Source of the DNA: Candidatus Poribacteria bacterium
GTDB lineage: Bacteria; Abyssobacteria; SURF-5
NCBI GenBank assembly: GCA_016215705.1
Contig: JACRIR010000236.1
Coordinates: 1-36,886 of the forward strand
Length of the DNA stretch: 36,886 nt
Direction: 5' to 3'
Part shown: positions 34,001-36,886 of the stretch, in pieces
Layout: each line of letters begins with the position of its first letter
How positions within the stretch are numbered: the first letter of the stretch is position 1
Position numbers and translations under genes: made by a program
Notes under the pieces: model-generated
What the model was told of the DNA's origin: nothing
The model's database searches: none
Seen by the model: only the letters and a program-made list of their open reading frames with translations

Positions 34001-36886
34001 CCGAATGCCGACCAGTCGGATGCTGACATTGACACTGTCGGCGACATTTGCGACAACTGCCCTGCAGTATCCAATCCCAATCAGGCTAACATCGACGGCG
34101 ATACGATGGGCGACGTCTGTGACCCTGACATCGACGGCGACGGCATAGCTAACGAGTCTGACCCGGATATTGACGGCGACGGCGTTCTCAACGGTGACGA
34201 CGCATTCCCATACGATCCGACCGAAACGGCCGACACCGATAATGACGGCATTGGCAACAACGCAGACCCTGACGACGACAATGACGGCGTCGCGGATATC
34301 GCGGATATCTGTCCCCTCGATCCCGCCAACGACATCGACGGTGACGGCGTTTGTGGCGATGTCGACAACTGCACGACAGTCGGCAATCCGGATCAAGCGA
34401 ACACAGATGGTGATGCTTTCGGCAATGCCTGCGATATATGCCCGAACGACCCGGACAACGACGCGGATAGCGACGGCATATGCGGCGACGTGGATGCATG
34501 CCCGAACGATCCGAACAACGATATCGACAGTGACGGCGTTTGTGGCGATGTCGATAATTGCCCGACGATTGTCAATTCTAATCAGGCGGACCCCGATGGC
34601 GACGGCATAGGCTCTGCTTGTGACGACGTGGAGTCGCTCGGCTCCGACTACTCGGCCGGTTGTCTCGTCATCCGGAACGGACAGACTTTGGTCACCAATG
34701 GCTACGACATGAATATCGGCCCAATATGCGGAATCGTGATCGAAGCCGGTGGAATCCTGGATGCAAGCTCCGGCGCAGGAGGCGATTCAATCATTACCGA
34801 CTCAGCGAGCGGTACAGGCCCATCAAGCGCGTGGCGCTGTGACGGAAGGTTCGTCGCAGGGGCAAGCACGGTGGTCTTCAACGGCGTAGCCGCCTCGGAA
34901 ATCCAGGTCTTTATGCCGCAGATAAACAGCTTCTTCAGGCTCATTTCAGACGCCGACAGTGTGGCGGCGCCGGGCACAATCTACGTCACGGATGGGCTCG
35001 AGGTGAGAAGCGGCTCGTTCCAGGTCGGTAATGGCTCTACATTCCACGACGTGTTGGTTGCTCCCGCAAGTCTGCTGCAGCCCGGCGGCCAAATCAATGT
35101 TAGTGGCGACTGGATAAACAATGGCAGCTTTGTCAACGGTAGCGTGTCGTTCACAGGCACGGGAGACTTATTTGCCGGCGCTTCTCATTTCAACAAACTC
35201 ATTGTGGCATCCGGCGTACGCACTGTGCTCGGAGACACCTTGTCCGTTGACGGCGCACTCAGGGTGCAGATGAGCGGCGCTCTGCAGAGAACGTCAGGAG
35301 GGTTGACTCTTCAAACGAACTCCACCGTTGGTATTGATAGTGGAGGCGCGTTTGTTCTCGAAGGAAATAACCAATGGATAGTGGGCGCAGGCTCGACTGT
35401 GACCATTCAAGACGGAGCCGTCGCAACGCTCCACGGGACCGATGCCGGCAACATGCTGACCCTCAGGTCCTCCGTGGCCGGAACCGCCTGGCATCTAATA
35501 GACCTGACCATGATGTCAAGCAATCCATCCGTCACGTACGCTGACGTGCGGGATTCTGACGCCGGCTCGGGGAGCCTCGTGTTCGCCGAACACTCGATTG
35601 ACTCCGGCAACAACCTGAACTGGGTGTTCTTGGTTGATAGTGACGGCGACGGCATCTACGACTATTACGATAATTGCGACGCCGTTTCCAATCCGGATCA
35701 GGCGGATGCGGACACTGACACCGTTGGCAATGTCTGTGATAATTGCCCGGCAGTTCCGAATCCGGACCAGGCGGACATGGACAGTGATGGAATTGGCAAT
35801 GCATGCGACCCATGGCCAAATGACCCGCAGAACGATATCGACGGCGACGGCGTGTCCGGCGAGATAGACAACTGCCCGACAGTGGCTAATCCGGGGCAGC
35901 AGGACTGCAATAGTAACGGATTGGGCGATGCCTGCGACTCGATAAATCCGACCGCAGATGATTCCAACTGCGACAATATAGATCAGAACTGCAATGGTGT
36001 CGCAGACGACGGTTATGTCCCAACGCCGACCTCGTGCGGTGTCGGCGCATGCGCTTCCACTGGCCAGATGGTTTGCGTAGCTGGCAGCTTGCAAGACACT
36101 TGCTCGGCAGGTTCACCTACCGGCGCGGATGACGAGTGCGACGGTCTCGATCAGAACTGCAACGGTGTTGCTGACGACGCATATGTTCCGACTGCCACTT
36201 CCTGCGGAGTAGGCGAATGCGCGGCTACCGGCCAGATGGTCTGTGTCGCCGGCAGCTTGCAGAATACGTGCTCCGCTGGTTCGCCGACAGGCGCGGATGA
36301 TGACTGCGACGGCCTCGACCAGAACTGCAACGGCGTTGCTGACGACGCTTATGTTCCAACAGCCACAAACTGCGGAGTAGGCGAATGCGCGTCCACCGGT
36401 GAGATGATCTGCGTTGCCGGCAGCCTGCAAGACACTTGCGCTGCCGGTTCGCCGACTGGCGCGGATGACGAATGCGATGGCCTTGACCAGAACTGCAATG
36501 GCGTTGCTGACGATGCCTACGCTCCGACAGCAACAAGCTGCGGAGTAGGTGAATGCGCCTCCGCCGGCCAGATGGTTTGTGTCGCCGGTGCTCTGCAAGA
36601 CACTTGCTCGGCTGGTTCGCCGACAGGCGCTGACGACGAATGCGATGGCCTTGACCAGAACTGCAATGACGTAGCTGACGATGCCTATGTTCCGACAGCA
36701 ACAAGCTGCGGAGTAGGCGAATGCGCGGCTACCGGCCAGATGATTTGCGTTGGCGGTACATTGCAGGATACTTGCACGCCTGGGGCTCCATCAGCCGAAA
36801 TCTGTGACAGCATGGATAACGATTGTGACGGTCAGGCTGATGAAGGGGTGACACAAACATTCTATCGGGATGCTGACGGTGACACC
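22052..36886 (+). CDS. Giant secreted multidomain repeat protein, 3'-truncated by the window end
   Basis: One frame without a stop spans 4,945 codons and is still open at the last base. A signal peptide (SLVLLVALLLLLSPVRA) follows the start, which has AGGAGAGGG just upstream. Order by residue: jellyroll/LamG-like (36-250 and 257-480), PD40/TolB-like propeller (483-820), ZU5-like (822-962), TSP3 repeats (962-1208), NHL-type propeller (1209-1478), seven ~52-aa W-S-x-T-F-G-G repeats (1479-1832), TSP3 (1833-2165), jellyroll (2166-2380), PD40 (2387-2703), ZU5-like (2709-2840), TSP3, MopE-like array (~2899-3197), jellyroll (3229-3432), PD40 (3440-3775), ZU5-like (3776-3921), TSP3 (to 4194), beta-rich segment (to 4527), TSP3, MopE-like array (4634 on). 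Its acidic D-x-D-x-D-G motifs imply extensive calcium binding at the cell surface or outside. Function (adhesion, matrix) is inference, and the C-terminal anchor is not visible. Confidence 0.88.
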   Translation, partial: MKAFRISRNTSVQLHSLVLLVALLLLLSPVRAVCGTFSDDFEDGALGSWWYVFDGNVADADEDSGVLHLAGPDAEARLWGDALAFGLTENLTGDVVITAEFKAINPPPFTIYGILVGRTDRSEQVGVAIYHDYDPVLNRGTVMSFSDENVFSPPGYPAIEEIDVPEFNPGDVVTLKLEKIAGVVMGYYSLNGLPYTQIGSASATMPDPFVAAICGENWPPLDVLSPEQRTPYDFHVDNFEIAGDSVPNMTTGGGPDTFADDFEIMDTYLLPVNPLTKWRQVGIGPSSFFESSTGAGGTGLSARLIDTDTGFRAPSLAADNAQYFDLSSLVLESEIRPNLGDDGIYTGAGGVGFGVYDDTGDHISAGMGTMLWYDWDISKWRFELFDTHEYETDRHIIQRDGIEQSVPVDIDPTIFHTIRMEKSGNDLSAVLDRTWALSGTPRLPIDIAGAGLYTQIGNYPADADFSFDNFSMNAEPDDRHVVFQDVDVVEDTRANELFPTWSRDGKKLAFTQKELEDQWALDVWVKQIDPPLPAVKCSWSHDRAEVFAVPAFSPDYSYVIFTATRSTPPYELEIKRAKADGTGGVETVFHEPGIGLRAYDVSPGFNLLAGTKEEYSPGANKGNLFALRITDDGRRVAGTEKLLTDFPGGSWGAYDPHFDADADRIVFMSIEVSTPPGPRNSDLYVLNGVQDILNGVTAPPTSYTDPRLVLLATGPNFQATGRFSGDGSYVYYCEDVNGTFDVDYMGANPWLPWLDLSSGAHWEIFAVNPDTPSEKIKLNYYRPYSQGILAASPDGTKLAFISDNRADLDPDIIDSDLYIVTLKVREAIVAIAGGDIVDGSGTTLGVPAASLSEDTTISIKTPLPGDIPAPDTLPDGLKNIAFARVIEAESPTATIDPLNPPILTIQYTDEEMTGLSELSLCIYVFNEDLSRWEALPGCMVDPVANTVSAPLPHLSMFVASAALDTDGDGILDDGDYSNVAGDNPCADGVTANCDDNCFDLANPLQEDSDADLAGNACDNCPAISNANQADGDVDDVGDVCDNCSAVSNPNQANFDGDSMGDACDPDIDGDGLTNEFDSDIDGDGALNLEDAFPYDSSEWADNDNDGVGDNADPDDDNDNVADIVDICPFDPANDIDGDGLCGDVDNCPSVNNADQADSDSDGIGDACDSCNDIDGDGVCDVVDNCPSVANSDQADTDGDGVGNACEAAAIELIYVFQREWGSLGSGPGQFGSDLGPRGIAVDEAGNVYVADYGNQRIQKFSRCGAYLGEWSTGYLAQIYYYEGYLYCLYPPGGIKKYDTNGNLIWNVPVSIPSWSAGMTMDSDHNLQISIAIDRKVVKYDLNGAYLGEYPATNANYDYADNRIHASPDGYIYIRIGGEGGDIKRYTNAGVDTGWSRDIGLEDFLYIDSSGNFYTGLNGVVNKYDSNWNLLATVGSGVGSGPGQFGATFGQMTEDSIGNLYFSDGPNYRIEVFASEWQGTFGGAQEDAAYGAAPTDDGGYVIIGETTSYGAGSYDILMIKTDADGNTQWSKTFGGTGIENGFSVEQTADGGYIVAGLTTSFGAGSYDAWLIKTDGSGAEEWSRTFGGGGWDEGYSAQQTSDGGYLILGRTDSYGAGSHDAWLIKTDPSGIEEWSETFGGTNWDEARDVRQTGDGGYIISGWTESFGAGGKDAWLLKLDADRNSQWSKTFGGSLWDAAGEVQLTSTGGYITCGYTESYGNSGSYDIWLIETDAIGNMVWSRTFGGPGTELGGMVLKTADGGYIVGGGREPYGSADALLIKTDAAGNEVWSRVIGGADYDTIQDLIQEGSESYLGVGWTRSYGAGLSDIWLLKVNLNEDSDLDGICGEVDNCPFIANIDQFDLDSDGLGDECDNCPNTANSDQADMDSDGMGDVCDDDTDGDHCPNVATEIMPGIMVPADPNPNVFSPDTDADYLGDDCDNCPNVVNPGWADTDTDGLGDSCDNCPNAANADQSDIDGDGMGDVCDDDTDGDHCPNVATEIMPGMMVPADPNPNVFSPDTDADYLGDDCDNCPNVMNPGWADTDTDGLGDSCDNCPSAANADQSDIDGDGMGDVCDDDTDGDHCPNVATEIMPGMMVPADPNPNVFSPDTDADYLGDDCDNCPNVVNPGWADTDTDGLGDSCDNCPNAANADQSDTDGDGTGDACDFEGGDFRDDFEDGVLSSTWGLNPDGTQRPMWLYDWVAPGITVTEEGGEIRFSGTPSVWQDAHLTTFGFDGTGSVDASVDFRRADGGTSPCVNLLIGSRVHEQDSESPFLFVGVALCESGYYRLYNTITEWNSIWLRPAFGDEQNVSHRLRVTYDGATETVTYYVDGVSYYSETVRMGKKLCATLRVGGGYSYRDVRFDNFVLFAQRAVQPPVDSLDVTLGEISELEPTEQDTIFSAWSPDGKKVAYHVRSATNSTLWNIWVKEVNSTAPAYPLTTDSDNVKYYTHLCWTPDGSGVIFTSGWGNATDTYLRIANSDGSGTRELLRENGVAYASPDVANGPFGRQMIFTKNANLYSIAIEENGELAAQPGDAIQLTNIPSAEIYMPRCSHDGDKIAFVRYFDWSDSDIYLLQGANDIHSNASPVVTSYFDTRMLPVSDNANVAGTPAVSPDGKYVYFTEDTSGNYNIDYDLSGQTWALKFPHTNFDLFYANVESGAPVTPRRITSDSTNQGNLSASPDGTMLAFIDDSDRDGDTEFDGNMYIGTLVKSQVVPAGNEAIIEDASGCTMTIPAGALPVETEITIQTPFPGAEPSVDTLPDETLLVLAREFGPPGTTFTEPITIVMTYTDEQVEAEGLIESTLQIAVYRNGAWEPIGGVVDTLGNTVTAQIDHFSVFGLYGEFIDCNNNGVPDPTEPDSDGDGLIDGCDNCPNAVNPGQEDCDGNGIGDACDTVNPAAIDSDCDGVDDNCNGVTDEGYSPTATICGTGECASTGQLLCVSGALQDTCVSGSPTGADADCDGLDQNCNGAADDAYIPIPTSCGIGECASTGQMICVGGALQDTCTVGSPTGADDDCDGLDQNCNGLADDSYAPTPTSCGTGECAASGQMICSNGSLQDTCVSGTPTDEVCDGLDNDCDGVADDGLVSTPTTCGIGECASTGIRNCTGGQWVDTCTPGSPTGTDNDCDGLDQNCDGTADDGYAPTPTTCGVGACASTGQMLCSGGSLQDTCVAGTPTGEICDGLDNDCNGSVDDGLDADTDGVSDCIDNCPSIWNAGQSDIDSDGVGDACDTDTFFDDFNDPTTYMPPVNPNTRWRQIGTAFGTFSTDAGFGGTGYSARMIDADSSFDMPVLGADNGQYFDLSSATVQALVRANSIYGSGIVGFGVNDDAGEGLCGGIAAGLVNSINTGGAWVFVLFDINDYDTAPHGIAFMPLAPFGINPFEFHQIKVESLNGQVTATLDETWTLSGAPRLAIDVAGTGIGPNDLGDFSFDNFSMKGQPDNRHAVFKDVDIVEDTPADEIFPSWSRDGKKIAYIQDEMDTGSWNVWVKQIDPPTPAVKCTQNSDKTFIYAVPAFSPDYSHVIFTGFNTDYSRLELKRANADGTGGVETILTEVGANYWGYDISPSLNLLVGAKESSSGTISNLYSVQVTPDGLPVAGTYKPLTEFPAGSPRVYDPHFDATCDRVAFMSYVNPPTDTDLYVLNGVQDILSGVTNPPTSYSDSRLTLIATGPNAQATPRFSGDGTLVYYCEDVNGTFNYDYFGNNPGLPWLTSLSGAHFEIFAVNTQNPAERIKLNYYRPYTQGVLSASPDGTMLVFSSDKREDGDGVVDADLYVVTLKVKEEIEASTGGQIVDGSGTTLDIPGGSVSEDTVISVETPLPGAIPSPDTLPGGMQNIALARVVEAESPTATINPNNPPILTIHYTEEEIAGLHELSLRIYVFNEDTLSWEAIGQCPDNPAQDCTVIDPVANTISAPLPHLSMFAVSGAVDTDGDGILDDGDYSNVVGDNPCADGVIANCDDNCFDLANAAQEDSDADFIGDGCDNCPNAPNADQSDADIDTVGDICDNCPAVSNPNQANIDGDTMGDVCDPDIDGDGIANESDPDIDGDGVLNGDDAFPYDPTETADTDNDGIGNNADPDDDNDGVADIADICPLDPANDIDGDGVCGDVDNCTTVGNPDQANTDGDAFGNACDICPNDPDNDADSDGICGDVDACPNDPNNDIDSDGVCGDVDNCPTIVNSNQADPDGDGIGSACDDVESLGSDYSAGCLVIRNGQTLVTNGYDMNIGPICGIVIEAGGILDASSGAGGDSIITDSASGTGPSSAWRCDGRFVAGASTVVFNGVAASEIQVFMPQINSFFRLISDADSVAAPGTIYVTDGLEVRSGSFQVGNGSTFHDVLVAPASLLQPGGQINVSGDWINNGSFVNGSVSFTGTGDLFAGASHFNKLIVASGVRTVLGDTLSVDGALRVQMSGALQRTSGGLTLQTNSTVGIDSGGAFVLEGNNQWIVGAGSTVTIQDGAVATLHGTDAGNMLTLRSSVAGTAWHLIDLTMMSSNPSVTYADVRDSDAGSGSLVFAEHSIDSGNNLNWVFLVDSDGDGIYDYYDNCDAVSNPDQADADTDTVGNVCDNCPAVPNPDQADMDSDGIGNACDPWPNDPQNDIDGDGVSGEIDNCPTVANPGQQDCNSNGLGDACDSINPTADDSNCDNIDQNCNGVADDGYVPTPTSCGVGACASTGQMVCVAGSLQDTCSAGSPTGADDECDGLDQNCNGVADDAYVPTATSCGVGECAATGQMVCVAGSLQNTCSAGSPTGADDDCDGLDQNCNGVADDAYVPTATNCGVGECASTGEMICVAGSLQDTCAAGSPTGADDECDGLDQNCNGVADDAYAPTATSCGVGECASAGQMVCVAGALQDTCSAGSPTGADDECDGLDQNCNDVADDAYVPTATSCGVGECAATGQMICVGGTLQDTCTPGAPSAEICDSMDNDCDGQADEGVTQTFYRDADGDT
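26487..27545 (+). repeat. Seven ~52-residue propeller-like protein repeats
   Basis: Within the giant gene, units of about 150-160 bases encode the pattern TFGG...DGGYIVxGxT-S-GAG-D-WLIKTD-G-W. The T-F-G-G starts lie near 26489, 26642, 26801, 26954, 27110, 27269 and 27419 (the last as VIGG). The number and strand pattern suggest one closed beta-propeller. Units have diverged at the DNA level, so they are old. Confidence 0.75.
27695..28504 (+). repeat. Three near-identical 270-bp tandem repeats (TSP3-type)
   Basis: Units start at 27695, 27965 and 28235 and differ at only a few percent of positions. Each codes for 90 residues with two C-D-N-C-P thrombospondin type 3 motifs and the segment ATEIMPGxMVPADPNPN. 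Such low divergence indicates recent tandem duplication or gene conversion, and the copy number may vary between strains or be miscounted in assembly. Confidence 0.85.
30745..31640 (+). repeat. MopE-like Cys/Asp-rich repeat array 1 (five units)
   Basis: Each unit couples the putative metal-binding motif C-D-G-x-D-x-N-C-x-G-x-x-D-D to a four-cysteine segment (C-G-x-G-x-C, x-x-G-x-x-x-C, D-T-C-x-x-G). Two units use the variant CDGLDNDCDG or CDGLDNDCNG. The array follows a short TSP3 stretch and precedes the fourth jellyroll domain. Units are diverged. Confidence 0.75.
35970..36886 (+). repeat. MopE-like repeat array 2, 168-bp period, cut by the window end
   Basis: Units of exactly 168 bases (56 residues, six cysteines each) recur: the cysteine of the D-E/D-C-D-G-L-D-Q-N-C motif lies at 36137, 36305, 36473 and 36641. 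They are much more alike than those of array 1, suggesting recent expansion. The last visible unit changes to CDSMDNDCDG and the sequence then leaves the repeat (VTQTFYRDADGDT). Confidence 0.8.

Noticed and set aside
24902-36704. Many long minus-strand open frames (for example 24902-25516, 27308-28291, 33572-34396, 35516-36094)
   Set aside because: They are antisense shadows of the giant gene: its GAC/GGC/AAC-rich Asp-Gly-Asn codons read as Val, Ala, Ile and Arg in reverse and seldom give stops. None has a credible domain or ribosome-binding site.
35970-36886. CRISPR-like regular repeats
   Set aside because: The 168-base and 270-base periods are coding repeats that keep the frame, with no variable spacers between short identical repeats.

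Overview
The window reads as a contig from a Gram-negative, probably anaerobic and uncultured bacterium with roughly 50% GC. Pointers to this are a tungsten/molybdenum aldehyde:ferredoxin oxidoreductase locus, an apolipoprotein N-acyltransferase, acyl-CoA degradation genes, a probable selenocysteine-containing DsbA-like protein and a giant secreted modular protein. The lineage cannot be fixed from sequence alone. I saw no tRNA, rRNA, CRISPR array or recognisable transposase.

Layout. Bases 1-5088 (+ strand) hold a SnoaL-like protein, a 606-aa acyl-CoA dehydrogenase, a PaaG-like enoyl-CoA hydratase/isomerase, a TIGR04076-like protein and a methyltransferase. A 284-bp inverted-repeat element lies between the dehydrogenase and the hydratase. 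Bases 5130-7239 (-) are a compact TetR operon whose middle gene, an alpha/beta hydrolase, has lost its core by internal deletion; its last gene is an MBL-fold hydrolase with a Q-x-H-x-D-H metal motif. Next come a DUF1847 gene (-) behind a consensus sigma-70 promoter and an Lnt homologue (-). Divergent from Lnt is an AOR locus (+): a four-cluster ferredoxin subunit, the AOR catalytic subunit and a MoaD-like sulfur carrier, with a four-helix-bundle gene flanked by inverted repeats inserted between the last two.

Bases 13423-16059 (-) carry PilZ, a small membrane protein, a PLP aminotransferase and a coiled-coil lipoprotein-like protein. A 99-aa unknown gene (+) and a 912-aa membrane-fused spermidine-synthase-like protein (+) follow; the latter is preceded by two similar operator-like inverted repeats. 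On the opposite strand is a secreted thioredoxin-fold protein of the DsbA type. It has an in-frame TGA exactly where the first active-site cysteine belongs (U-P-Y-C), followed by a hairpin that fits bacterial SECIS rules.

From 22052 to the window end (36886) there is one uninterrupted reading frame of at least 4,945 codons, still open. It encodes a giant secreted protein built from jellyroll, PD40-propeller, ZU5-like, thrombospondin type 3 and MopE-like calcium/metal-binding segments. A jellyroll-propeller-ZU5-TSP3 block is present three times, and there are large near-identical tandem repeats. The most noteworthy items are the putative selenoprotein, the giant repeat protein, and the four-helix-bundle unit inside the AOR locus.
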